64,000 nucleotides of DNA, taken from NCBI RefSeq assembly GCF_000224145.3, contig NC_020174.2, forward strand, positions 956,520 to 1,020,519, given 5' to 3'. The notes beneath the pieces were generated by a model that was not told where the DNA came from, did not search any database, and saw only the letters and a program-made list of their open reading frames with translations. A program made the position numbers and the translations under genes. Origin of the DNA: Ciona intestinalis (Eukaryota; Chordata; Ascidiacea; Phlebobranchia; Cionidae). This document shows, in pieces, positions 33,501 through 42,914 of this stretch; positions within the stretch are counted from its first letter, which is position 1, and each line of letters begins with the position of its first letter.

Positions 33501-36500
33501 AGAAACCTGTCAAATAATTTTGGGTTTAAGTTTAATAAACAATATTATTTTTTTAGTTTTAAGACTAATATTATAGATGGATATCTTTTTTAAATTATAA
33601 TTTAAAATAAAATAACGAATCCATTACATATCCAAATAATTTCCCATGAAAGTATTACCTATTTTTTGTTTTGGCAATGGGAACTTTGGTCTAAATCCAA
33701 TGCCCTCTAACAATGACTTCACCCATATAGAGTAAAACTAATTTATGTTAACCTTATATTACTTTCCAACAGACAAAGTGATCAGTAAGCCTATACAACC
33801 CGTTGCCCCTATGATGTCAACTAAAGTTACCTCCGCTGCTGTCACCCGTGTTACCCCATATGGGGCTGTACCTGGACCCCACCACCCCATCTCACCCTCA
33901 CAAGTTACCCCCGTTCTCCCCTTATCCGTCGAACCCACCAAAACCTCGATAGTGGGTCACATATTACCCCGCCCCACTACAAGCCCCATATCGCACCCCA
34001 TTTCCTCGCAACAAATTTTACCCCAACCCTCCCATAACCCACCACCCCCTCACCCCGCCAGTTCAGCCCCAGGGGTAAACAATCCCGGGGCAAACCACAT
34101 GCACAGTATGCCTACTCACTACCAAGACAATAAGCAAGGTAATCTATAAGCCAAAGGGATTAAAAACTATGCAGAATTATACAGGTTAAAAATTAATTGT
34201 CATAACCAATTAGTTCAACTATTTTTTCGGAAATTTGGATTATGTTAGGGAAACCAGGTGTATCTTGAATTATTTTTACAAAATATAGTCAAAGGCCTCA
34301 AAATTATTCAAATATAATTCATCAATTTTGTTTTTAGTATGGTTTTTGACTACATTAAAGTATAAAATTCACTTCATATTTATTTTCATTTATGACATCA
34401 CACAGGTACACAAGCTGGTTTCGCTTCAGTGATCTCGGACGTAAACTCGACCCCCTCATATTCCCCGTTCAACAACTCTTTCACGCCATCTGCTGGCCCG
34501 TCGGTGTTGTGGAATCACCATGGTAACGGTAATGTTCACACATATTCATGCTGTCCGACATTTTTTCTATTTTAATCGGGCAAAAAAAGAGTTAAAACCT
34601 CTCCTATGCAGAATATAACACAGTTGCTTATAATGTTTACTTTTTCCAATATTTTCAATTAATTATGACTTCATAATATTTTTTTATTTTGTAACACAGT
34701 TAGCTTACCAAAACTAATAACATTGTGTGGAGTTTATAATTGGTTAATTTTCTTAATCAATTTATCAATTATGACATCATACTAATATTATCATGTCACA
34801 GTGTCGTCTTATCAAAACCAGTCAAGCATGAATGGACCCGTTCAAGTAGAACCTGTTGACCAATCAAAAGCCCCGGGTTATCGAGGCAGTATGAAGTCAC
34901 CCGTGGTGGAAAACGGGATCCTTGGTACAGGTGTGTGGGGTTTGGGGTAACCTTGTTGATTAATGCATTAACTTTGACTCTGCTTGTTTGTATAGACACC
35001 CAACAGCAGAGTAAAATCTGGGGTGACATTGTTGAAATACAGTCACACTCATAGTTGTCAAACACTCATAGTTGTCGTACATAGGGAACCTCATTGATTA
35101 ATGTGGTTTATACAATATACTTTGGCTCTGCTTGTTTGTATAGACACCTAACAGCAGAGTAAAATCTGGGGTGACATTGTTGAAATACAGTCACACTCAT
35201 AGTTGTCAAACACTCATAGTTGTCAAACATAGGGAACCTCATTGATTAATGTGGTGAATGCAATATACTTTGGCTCTACTTGTTTGTATAGACACCCAAC
35301 AGCAGAGTAAAGCTGTTTAAACTTTAAACTAGGGAGTTAAAACCCACGATGTCATATTTTAAAATGTGGTACCCCAGATTTTTCTTATGTTACAGCTAGG
35401 TTTTATGATTGGTTAGCTCCTTATATTAATCCACTAAGTGGACACTTGCACCCACGACGATAGCACCGTAATATTAACCCTCTCCCACCCAGGTGGCAAT
35501 GTAGACACTGCTTCTCCACAAACCCCTGAACAAGGTTCTCCATCAAATGATAATGAAGTCACTCCCAAACCAATGCCTATCGGGACTGTGAGTAATCTTT
35601 ACATTAATTTTATTTCAACGTTGTTTCATTTGCCGTTTGGCAAAAATTCTTTAGCAATACTTAGCGCTTTTTACTATGAAATAAAAAACTATTTATTTTT
35701 GTTATTTCCCCATATTTTTATAATCTGAAGTGTTTAAAAAATACAATAAACTAAAAAAGTATTTTAATGTTTTCAGGAGCGCGCACACCACCGTCGAGCC
35801 AATCAACCGTTACCGATGACAACCGTGGTCAGCCAATCACCAGCAAACATCTGGAATTTTGCCGACTTATCTTTAACGCCGTCCAAAATAGGGGTGGAAC
35901 AAATTGACTCCGGGAAATGTGAGTTTAATGTTTGATTTCTCGTTGATTTATCTTTTTTAGTGTTAAGTTACCAAATGTCTTAACTTAAAAGTCTCAAGTT
36001 ACAAGTGTTAAATTATCGACTGGTAACTTAATGCTACAACTGTGTTAAAAGAATTAAACCTCTGTTTCCAAACTGCTTTACCCATTGATGTTCCACACTG
36101 TATGGGTTCGGACTTGAGCATGCCAGGGAAGTCAGGATTTAAACCAGGGTTATCCCATGACTCCTTAACTTACTAGTTCTGTTAAAACTTCTAATTTTGT
36201 AAATAAATATATTTTTTACCTAATTCTAGATATTTTCAAAACTTTATGTATTTTACACTCATGCTGTTTAGAAAGCATAGTTTTTTTATACTTGCAATTT
36301 TCCCAGACCCGAACTGGTCACCTGTGATACAACCTGGTACAATAGAAGGAACAATGACAACGTCTACCAACAATAAACCACAGGTGATGTTTCAACTTAT
36401 TTATTATCATATACGTATGTTGTTGATACCAACATGCATGTTATGAACCTGAAAAGCTTCTACAACCTATTTCGATCATCTTTATTAAGGATGGGCTGAT

Positions 36501-39259
36501 AACTGTCTTATGCAAGGTCACAAAACACAAGGCTCACCCTAGTGAAGGCCAAATCTGGCCTAAATCTTATGTCCGATCGCATGCCATATTATATGACCTT
36601 ACCCACTCAGTATATAATGTAATAAACACAACAGTCAATGTTTAATAACCAACTCCCCCCGCCCAGGTCACCGTGCTTGAAGTTGAACCATCAATGAAGC
36701 AAACCCCCATCGAGCCCCAGCCCACCAATAACCCCCAAGTTCCCGTACCCCTCTACTACTCCCATGCGCCACCTGTCGGTTACCGTAGTAATCGGTTACC
36801 CTCGACAAACAGGTTCAACACCGGGGGTTTGGGTACGCAGCCCCCTATAGGAAGTCACTTAGGGGGTAGTGGTAGTGTGGGGGTTGTGGGGCCACAACAA
36901 AGTCAATTACAGCCTATAGGATCCCACTTAGGAGGTTCAGGACACGTGAGATCTAACGCAGCTTACCAACAAGTAAGTAGTTGTTGTTGTTGGTTACAAT
37001 TATCACTGTAATTTGCTATAAATATATGGTTTGTTATTATTTTGCACCAAATAATGTTAAATAAACTTAAAATGCTGGTAAATTTCTGTTAAGTGGTTCA
37101 TTGGTGATTATACTTTAATGCAGCATATATAAAAGTTTGTTATTATTTTGCAACAGTTCTATTTAATCTGTTGTCCGTTAACAATGTTAGTACAAATCCT
37201 TTTAAACAGTAAATATCTTCAGAATTGGTAAAAACATGGATAAAATACCTTCATTGTAAAAATGATAATATTGCTAAAAAATAGTAGGTAATGCATTAAC
37301 ATTATAGCTGAGTAATTTAATATTTGTTTAATTAATATACTTCACCATAGTTGTGTGCTTCTGCTGTCAACTCATTTATTCCCATTTAATCAACAGATGC
37401 ATCACAACATTCAATCAAGTCAAGTTCAACAACAACAACAACAACAACAAAGATATCAAATGCCGTTCTATATGCAAACAGGCATCAACAGATATGGGCA
37501 AAGTATGCAGGAGCTTAACTGGCAACAACAACAACAACAACAATCTTTATATCAACAATCAAGACATATCAACCCATACGAGCAACACAAGGTAATGTTT
37601 TTTTTGTTTTTTTTAATTTTTGATGTTTGAGCAAACGAGAACAGTTGGGAAATACTGTTATTACAATATAAATAAGGGAAAGCTTTTTATAATTTTTTTT
37701 TTATTTTTAACATAAAATGTACAATCTTTAAAAAATGTTATTTACCTTTTATATACTTGGATAAGCAGGCACGTGATGTATGAAACAGAACATTTGGTTA
37801 TAACGACTGTCGTTGTCCCGTCAGGTGAAAATGAATAAGTAACGTTCATTCATTTAACCGATGTTTTTTTTTAACACAGCGTATTCTAACACCTGTGGTT
37901 GCCTCACCACATAAAAATAATTATCATTAATTCATTTGTTTATATTGTCGCTGTATACAGTACTGTGGGAGAAAACAGGCGACCTATAGCACATATTAAC
38001 CAAATATTCTGATCATATTTTAAACAATTAACAGCGGTCTATGGGAGCCTTGGATATATGGTTTTATAATTCTTTAAACCAAATAGGACAAGAAAATAGA
38101 ATGAAAGGGCGTCCCATCTTCCCCACCCTTGCTTATACTTCACGTTTTCACACACCTAAACACACATTTTATTCCTATGTATATTCTTACAGGAGTTAGC
38201 TGCTAACAGTGGAATGTACAACTCCATTCCTTCTCAATATGGTGGGGGTTTACAGAACAATGACCATGGGGTTATACCTGCTTACCCCAGCGGCCCTGAT
38301 GGGGGGTCGTACCCCATACCCCACGATGCGGGGTACAACAGGGGAGACCCCTACTTTGAGAATGAGTATGTAATGAGGGGAATCCCCCATCCTAATACCA
38401 ACGATAGTTGGAATCAGTGCCGACCCCAACAACAGAGCTACCAGATGAATGGTAGGTTTTCTATGATTTCTATGTAAATAAGAGAGAATAGCTGATTACA
38501 TCATATTTCTTGTTTCCACCATTGATTCAATTATTAGCCATTATTTCATTTTTTTCTCTGACAAATCAAAATTTGTTGAGCACCATAGTTTGGTTGTGAT
38601 TCCTGTTTCTTGTTTTTTAAATGGAAACACTGTTTTTGTTCAGGTTCTGAATCGAGCAACGTGATTGGAGGTCACCAAGCTATGGATGGTGAACAGGTGA
38701 TTAGTGTTTCTATGTTAATATAAATGTATTGAGACTTACTATAATGGAATATACAATAAATAAGTCCAGTGAAAACTATGTCACAATTAATTACATAACG
38801 AGTAACGTTTTGACATCATTNNNNNNNNNNNNNNNNNNNNNNNNNNNNNNNNNNNNNNNNNNNNNNNNNNNNNNNNNNNNNNNNNNNNNNNNNNNNNNNN
38901 NNNNNNNNNNNNNNNNNNNNNNNNNNNNNNNNNNNNNNNNNNNNNNNNNNNNNNNNNNNNNNNNNNNNNNNNNNNNNNNNNNNNNNNNNNNNNNNNNNNN
39001 NNNNNNNNNNNNNNNNNNNNNNNNNNNNNNNNNNNNNNNNNNNNNNNNNNNNNNCATACATGAAAATGAAAAAAATATCCAAAAAATTAATCACCCACAA
39101 AGTAACATACATGGTAACTCGTAAGCTGGCACGAGGTGTTAAACCCGTGTGATAACGACTGTCGTTTTCCGACCACGCGAGGATAAAGTAAGTTACATTC
39201 ATTCATTCATTCATTCAATATTACCCCTTATTATTCCCCAGACATGGAAAGAGTGGTAG
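9572..39259 (+). CDS. ANKHD1/ANKRD17 (mask): Ankyrin-repeat and KH-domain protein, orthologue of ANKHD1/ANKRD17 and Drosophila mask
   Basis: Large cytoplasmic/nuclear scaffold and RNA-binding protein, known in flies and mammals for roles in receptor tyrosine kinase and Hippo-YAP signalling and innate immunity. I join 49 exons in one frame to 7254 nt, 2417 codons (human about 2540-2600). They start at 9572, 12248, 13298, 15340, 17692, 18127, 18741, 19572, 20083, 21031, 21503, 22020, 22451, 23039, 23482, 23843, 24197, 24529, 24905, 25009, 25120, 25454, 25953, 26533, 26893, 27236, 27764, 28375, 28774, 29350, 29823, 30147, 30599, 31009, 31652, 32427, 32956, 33354, 33773, 34406, 34802, 35493, 35777, 36307, 36667, 37397, 38193, 38644 and 39242. 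In order they encode an acidic N-terminus (EEETSE|IESFILEQ), ankyrin block 1, the PMVVPPQEPD motif, a coiled coil, ankyrin block 2, a KR-rich helix, EEGWKEVV plus the KH domain, and a Pro/Ser/Gln tail. The last exon encodes only TWKEW and is the least certain. Confidence 0.95.
9611..12247 (+). other. Intron 1 of ANKHD1/mask
   Basis: A 2.6-kb AT-rich intron. Apart from the candidate alternative exon at 11130-11282 I see no repeat or ORF of note. An exon-like stretch at 9830-9876 is in a phase that does not fit either neighbour. Confidence 0.7.
11130..11282 (+). CDS. Candidate alternative first coding exon of ANKHD1/mask
   Basis: An ATG at 11130 opens 51 codons (MTSQTDDKMSFEDLLSWRPP onward, acidic and polar) that run without a stop into a GTGAGT donor at 11283. 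The exon ends in phase 0, exactly what exon 12248 needs. It sits in intron 1. Just before the ATG is AAATTTAG|CC, a good splice acceptor. As an internal exon it would put a TGA in frame at once, so it works only as a first exon, from its own promoter or by spliced-leader trans-splicing. The usual first exon 9572-9610 (TDEEETSE) matches the vertebrate DEDEVSE better, so I take this one as an alternative. Confidence 0.45.
13458..15339 (+). other. Intron 3 of ANKHD1/mask
   Basis: A 1.9-kb AT-rich intron that contains a decayed palindromic MITE (about 14400-14602) and a short (TA)n run at 14934-14952. No coding signal. Confidence 0.7.
14400..14602 (+). mobile_element. Decayed palindromic MITE, copy 1
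   Basis: Begins CTGTGTAGTAAGATA and ends CCCATCTTACCCCACCTACTATA. It shares internal blocks with the other copies (AACAATTAACAACGCTC, ATTCTTTGTTTA), but its left end has decayed. Confidence 0.6.
15485..17691 (+). other. Intron 4 of ANKHD1/mask
   Basis: A 2.2-kb AT-rich intron. I see no ORF, repeat or RNA gene that I can support. Confidence 0.6.
18935..19058. mobile_element. 124-bp element with 24-bp terminal inverted repeats
   Basis: It starts AAGGTGGCTGTGCACAGTAT and ends with the inverse, ATACTGTGTACAGCCACCTT; the ends pair over ~24 bases (through TCCGG/CCGGA) with one mismatch. The interior is markedly GC-rich against the AT-rich intron. It lies in the intron after exon 18741-18835. Short A/T flanks (ATAA before, AATTAA after) could be a remnant TA or TAA target duplication. 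Size and structure fit a non-autonomous DNA transposon; I do not recognise the family. Confidence 0.65.
21658..21700 (+). repeat. SINE head fragment
   Basis: GTGCTGTGGCTCAGTGGTTAA resembles the tRNA-like A-box head of the dispersed SINE in this window. It is short and decayed. Confidence 0.35.
23039..24575 (+). other. Linker and coiled-coil segment of ANKHD1/mask
   Basis: Exons 23039, 23482, 23843, 24197 and 24529 encode a Q-rich linker, then a predicted coiled coil (VEEAQGKLNELEHRIKEAIE, then KILEELQKVERELQLKTQQQ). These match the human GKLNELGQRI and KILKELQKVERQLQMKTQQQ segments. The acceptor of exon 23482 is a CAGCAG tandem, so one alanine may be optional. Confidence 0.9.
25590..25680 (+). 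repeat. SINE head fragment
   Basis: AGCAGTGGTTACCATGCTTGC followed by GATTCGAGGCTTGATGCTGCT matches the A-box and B-box portions of the tRNA-headed SINE. It is an intronic fragment that precedes the first exon of ankyrin block 2. Confidence 0.55.
27436..27600 (+). mobile_element. tRNA-headed SINE, 5' part
   Basis: GCTGTGACAAAGTGGTTAGT (A-box-like) is followed by ACAGGTTCAAGGCTCATCGC (B-box GGTTCAAGGC) and the shared block CCTTGGGCAAGGACACTT. It lies in the intron between exons 27236 and 27764. Confidence 0.75.
27965..28110 (+). mobile_element. SINE 3' part
   Basis: It carries the shared tail motifs: AGGACACCCGTGTTATAACG, CTGTCAATGCCCCGCCATGC and a final TTACACTCATTA. Intronic. Confidence 0.7.
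31235..31330 (-). mobile_element. SINE tail fragment
   Basis: Reverse-orientation tail (ATTCTCGAGTGGCAGGGCAA, TGACGGTTGTTATACCACG) in the intron before the KH exon. Confidence 0.55.
31652..32664 (+). other. KH domain exons of ANKHD1/mask
   Basis: Exon 31652-31801 encodes the core type-I KH fold: ISRVIGRGGCNINAIREVTG with the RNA-contacting GRGG loop, then AHIDIDKQ. Exon 32427 completes it (KGGIEPTRHAHQLIVALIKE). Just upstream the exon at 31009 ends with the family signature KRGSRREEGWKEVVPRK. KH domains bind single-stranded RNA or DNA. Confidence 0.95.
32665..32691 (+). CDS. Alternative C-terminus by read-through of exon 36 donor
   Basis: If the donor at 32665 (CAG|GTGGAT) is not used, the frame continues VDMMSLNE and stops at TGA 32689-32691. 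AATAAA follows at 32722-32727. That would yield a short protein of about 1750 residues ending after the KH domain. The spliced form joins exon 32956 (PKPAAPST) in the same frame, so both forms are possible. Human ANKHD1 is also known to have shorter isoforms. Confidence 0.5.
   Translation: MDMMSLNE
32722..32727 (+). terminator. Internal polyadenylation signal of ANKHD1/mask
   Basis: AATAAA lies 31 bases after the alternative stop at 32691, inside intron 36. Confidence 0.5.
34965..35335 (+). repeat. 148-bp tandem repeat, about 2.5 units
   Basis: The block TGCTTGTTTGTATAGACACC recurs at 34981, 35129 and (one base changed) 35277, an exact 148-base period. Each unit carries the dispersed block TCTGGGGTGACATTGTTGAA and ends CATAGGGAACCTCATTGATT. 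It lies in the intron between exons 34802 and 35493. Single diverged units of the same family occur near 21765-21890, 26225-26400 and 56925-57175, and inverted near 13035-13080. Confidence 0.85.
37397..37591 (+). other. Polyglutamine exon of ANKHD1/mask
   Basis: The exon encodes two pure CAA-coded glutamine runs, about eight residues (37428-37451) and seven (37522-37542), in an otherwise Q/N/Y-rich low-complexity tail. Pure CAA runs are prone to length change. Neighbouring exons are Pro/Ser/Gly-rich and likely disordered. Confidence 0.9.
37765..37865 (+). mobile_element. SINE tail
   Basis: GGCACGTGATGTATGAAACA, GTTATAACGACTGTCGTTGT and a terminal ATTCATT. Intronic. Confidence 0.7.
37955..38133 (+). 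mobile_element. Palindromic MITE, copy 2
   Basis: TACTGTGGGAGAAAACAGG at the left, GCGTCCCATCTTCCCCACCC at the right. The interior contains AACAATTAACAGCGGTCTAT and GGTTTTATAATTCTTTAAAC, shared with the copies in the 39-54 kb gap. Confidence 0.75.
38821..39054. other. Assembly gap (N run) in the last intron of ANKHD1/mask
   Basis: 234 undetermined bases. The sequence right after it is the middle of a SINE, so the gap most likely holds the SINE head. A small extra exon in the gap cannot be excluded. Confidence 0.99.
39055..39216 (+). mobile_element. SINE, 3' part with ATTC tail
   Basis: Starts at the gap with CATACATGAAAATG, then TCACCCACAAAGTAACATAC, TCGTAAGCTGGCACGAGG, ATAACGACTGTCG and a perfect (ATTC)n tail at 39198-39216. 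It ends 26 bases before the final ANKHD1/mask exon. Confidence 0.85.
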
Positions 39260-39587
39260 ACATGCTGATACATTGATACTGCCCTAATTTATTTCCTTGT
39301 ATATACTGGTGCTGCTACCACCTAAGTAACTAGGGGGTGTGTCGGGGGCGTTTCTCTCGGATTTTCGTTTCGCAATTTTCACTTTGACTGCCGACCTTTT
39401 GACCTTTTCGTTTCCTAACTATCGTTGTGTATAGTCGTCATGGCCCCTCCCACTTCTGGGGTTGTTTCATCCCCTTGTATCCTCATTTCACTTGAATTCG
39501 GGTTTTGTTTCCGGGTATTTCCCTTTTCGTGACGTCATGGTGGTGACGTCATCACCGACATCTTTCAGTGTGCGTTCCCACGGTGTG

Positions 39588-39593
39588 AATAAA
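39588..39593 (+). terminator. Polyadenylation signal of ANKHD1/mask (long form)
   Basis: AATAAATAAA lies about 330 bases after the predicted stop at 39259. The 3'UTR carries two TGACGTCA octamers (39530, 39544). Confidence 0.65.
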
Positions 39594-41100
39594 TAAACTT
39601 GGTAGATCAACTGCGTGTTCGTTTTATGGCGTCATTCTTAACTACGTCATCGTGACGTAATAAATATGATATGGCATTATAAGATGTAAGTTGAGTTTAG
39701 AAAGCTGTGGTTTTAAGTAAACTGCTTAACACGTAAGACTATTTAGTGTGTTTAAGTTTTAGTGGTAATACTACGAACAGGAAAGGAGTATTTCCTCCGT
39801 GTGGTAAAGTACGTCAGTGATGTACGGTACCAGCGCTATGGGAAAACACCGGTATATTCTGAGTAATTGTGTTGCGATGGGATGAACAATGTATGCAATA
39901 TCATCATAACGCTGTGGTTAAAAACAGAGTTTTGCCGCCGGTCTTATCCTGCGTCATTAAAAATTTGACGCGGGATTCCGAAACTGTTTAGACAGCAAGT
40001 AGCAAGTACTGTGTTTTAATTATATGTACCTAGTCTCGCGTAAGCGGATTACGCACAACGCAAGTTGCGGTTGACGCGTGTGAGAATCCGGACGGTTTGG
40101 ATTCAAACCGCATCGGTGTCTCTGGACCGCGGTATCTATAGACTATATCTACACTACAACTTCAGCAAGGCTGTTCAGCAAGGGACTAACTTTTATAACG
40201 TTGGTTATCAAATTATAATATGTCTGGTTATAGCAGCAAACTGACAATCGTTATAGCAGCCTTGTGAAAAAAATATATAAATTTGCAAACTAGATGTGGT
40301 CGCTACACCGAACATATATACATTCTTCTTTATTCTCGCATAGTGAGGCAACAATCGTTATAACACGGGTGTTTTGTTTTATACATATCGTGTCCACATA
40401 TAAGTTACCATCTATGTAAATTTACAGGTAATTGTTTCGGGGGATTTTGAACAACCCAAAACCACTGAGTTGCAACAATTTCGGTTATGTGTCTTATCGA
40501 AACTCGCACGTCCCCGTATATCCCTAGGTACAAAAGCACTCGCCATTATTGTGCCTTGACGGAATGTAGATAAGTTAATTGACCGCCAACTAATCTAGTT
40601 AAGAATTTACAAGAAGCGCTTGAATAACTTGCATCGTTTGGTTCCAATGATTACAAACCAGGATTTTATTGTTTGGCTGCCGTATTCACATTGTAGTATA
40701 TATACAGTGGTAGTCTACATCATAGGGATGATACATATATATATGGGTACATGGTAACCATATGCATCAACCATGCAATATATAAGCTTAGCGTTTATAG
40801 CGCAGGTCGAAGTTGTAATTTGTTGCAATATAAAGACAACTATATGGAAAATGGTAAGTGTGTGATTTATAATTTAGTGAATGAATGTAACTTGTTATTC
40901 CGCGTGACGGTTAAGTCTATATAGAAGTTACAACACTTTTAGGTTGATTTGTGTATGGGCGTTTTGCTTTCATATGCCAGAATATGCAGTGAAATGGTTA
41001 CGAGTTTTATTTCTATTAGAGAACAGTTTATTTGTTTGTTGTCAGTTGATTTGGCTTTATTGCCCTGTTTTACAAATTTGAGTTTTGTTTGTCTTCGGAT

Positions 41101-41299
41101 ATATAGTAGGGTTGGGGAAGATGGAACACCTTTAGCACATATTATCAAAATATCCTGATCGTGTTTTAAACAATTAACAACGGTTTATAGAAGTCGCAAG
41201 AATACGGTTTTATAATTCTTTGAATGTTCTTTGTTTACTACTAAATGTAACAAAAAAATAGAGCTAAAAGTGTCCCATCTTCCCCCACCCTACTGTATA
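41101..41299 (+). mobile_element. Palindromic MITE, copy 3
   Basis: TATAGTAGGGTTGGGGAAGA at the left and TCCCATCTTCCCCCACCCTA at the right form ~25-base terminal inverted repeats around an AT-rich middle with AACAATTAACAACGGTTTAT and a GTTCTTTGTTTACTAC block. Confidence 0.85.
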
Positions 41300-41517
41300 T
41301 GAACATATTTGTTCCTGTAGCCTTACCTATACAATATGTTGCCATCGTGGGTTTTTCCGTTTTGATTTATAGGAGCTTAGGCATGTCCGTAGTTTGGTAG
41401 CTCGCCAATCTCCCATTATTAATCTTCATAATCCCTGATAAGTATTTGGGCCGACGTAAAAATGGTGGAGAAGCTCCGCCATAAGTCACCGTACAGTATA
41501 GAAACAGCATTGGTCGT

Positions 41518-41735
41518 ATGGTGCTGTGGGTAAGATAGGGTGCCGTTTTCACATAATATTTCGTATTTTCTAATCGTGTTTTTAATAAATAACAACGCTC
41601 TTTTAGAGCTGTGAGGATGCGGGTATATTTCGCTAAATATTCGTTTTTTTCTACCAAATGGGACGATAAAGCAAAATGAAAACAAAAATCATCAAAAATT
41701 ATCTTTCCTACATTTATTATTACACCCCCCCCCCC
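41518..41735 (+). mobile_element. Strongly decayed MITE, copy 4
   Basis: TGGTGCTGTGGGTAAGATAG, AATAACAACGCTCTTTTAGA and CCAAATGGGACGATAAAG match the family in order. The right end has degenerated into a run of C. Confidence 0.5.
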
Positions 41736-42454
41736 CAAACAAAAATTTACCCCACTGCCGATTTTTCTAAGTAAGTTCACACGTTTACGTATTAAATGTT
41801 TATATCTCTGTTTATTTGGAACTAACAGTGCAATACGAATAAGAAGCAATAATAAAGTGCGAGAAATGAACATGTTTCGAAATAATCGGTATTACTATAA
41901 TTGAGTCAACAATAATGATAAAATAAGCTGAGTCATGGTCGGTGGAAATTTCCCACCGCTGGTCGTGACAAACGGTATTGTGACGTCACATAAGTCCGCC
42001 CGAAGCTAGTGTTCGGAAAACATCGGGAATTGCCAGGTTTTGAGGCCTTTCGTTGCAAATAATAAGTTTGGTCGGAAAAATAACGCAAGTGGTTTGGAAC
42101 CTTATTACAGTGATATGTACGTCATAATAAATAAATAATAAAAATTGTAGAAAAAAAAGAAAAAAGCTGGAATATATTAAACCGAAGTTCGATCTGTTTC
42201 CTTTGTCTTCGATTGTTTATGTACAATGACCTTTATGACGTCACATTGGGAATTCGTCGGCGGTTCCTCCGACTTGTTTTGCAATGGTGACGTCACTTCC
42301 TGTAGTTCGTCGGAACCGGAAGTTACGTCAGCATCCGTCACGGCGCATTGATCCCGTAATTGCCGCCTGCGAGAAAAGCAATCGTTGTTTAATTATGAAA
42401 AGAAAAACACACAAAAAAATAATAATTTTGAGAATTGAATTAATAAATGTAACT

Positions 42455-42570
42455 TTATATTATCATCGGGTGGCGGGCCAAAGACTATCGTTATAACACG
42501 GGTGTTCTGTTTCATGCACCTCGTGCTCGCTCATAAGTTACCAAATATACAACTTTGTGGGTGATTGATT
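42455..42570 (-). mobile_element. SINE tail
   Basis: In reverse orientation: TATCATCGGGTGGCGGGCCA, TATCGTTATAACACGGGTGT, CACCTCGTGCTCGCTCATAA. Confidence 0.7.
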
Positions 42571-42846
42571 TAGGAATCCGTGCAATAAAGAAAAGACACG
42601 CGTTCTGCATTAAAAGACGAATTCTGTCGTTTGAATGCAGAACAAAGCAAGTATGACGTTACAGTGTGTATATAGCAAAGTAAAAGAAAGCAGAATATGA
42701 CGTAACAGTGGTACGTATGTGATCATAACGCACCTTTTACGATAACCGACGACAAAACAGCACGTTAACATGCATGAGAAGATCCCAATTGTGACGTAAG
42801 GTACAATGTGGCTAACTGCTCCAACCCCGCCTGCTTGTCGGCTCTG

Positions 42847-42914
42847 ATTGGTTGATTCTCCGCCACGTGATATACTTACAAGCACGCGATTGGTCGAGTC
42901 ACGTGTAGCGGAGA
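42847..42914. promoter_or_regulatory. Paired CCAAT and E-box cluster with dyad symmetry
   Basis: Two ATTGG (inverted CCAAT) motifs at 42847 and 42889 and two CACGTG E-boxes at 42864 and 42900. TCTCCGCCACGTGA (42857-42870) and TCACGTGTAGCGGAGA (42899-42914) are near-perfect inverted repeats of each other around a 28-base centre. The composition is promoter- or enhancer-like; the target gene is unknown. Confidence 0.5.

Noticed and set aside
40095..40125. tRNA-like T-arm (CGGTTTGGATTCAAACCG)
   Set aside because: It is a plain 7-bp hairpin with a 4-base loop. No acceptor, D or anticodon arm fits around it.
41367..41873. 168-codon minus-strand ORF, the longest non-gene frame in the window
   Set aside because: It overlaps a decayed MITE and a poly-C tract, has no splice or family signal and reads as random composition.
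42610..42885. 91-codon minus ORF with a hydrophobic stretch near the E-box cluster
   Set aside because: No conserved motif, and the hydrophobic stretch fits AT-rich DNA by chance. Position after a promoter-like cluster alone is not enough.
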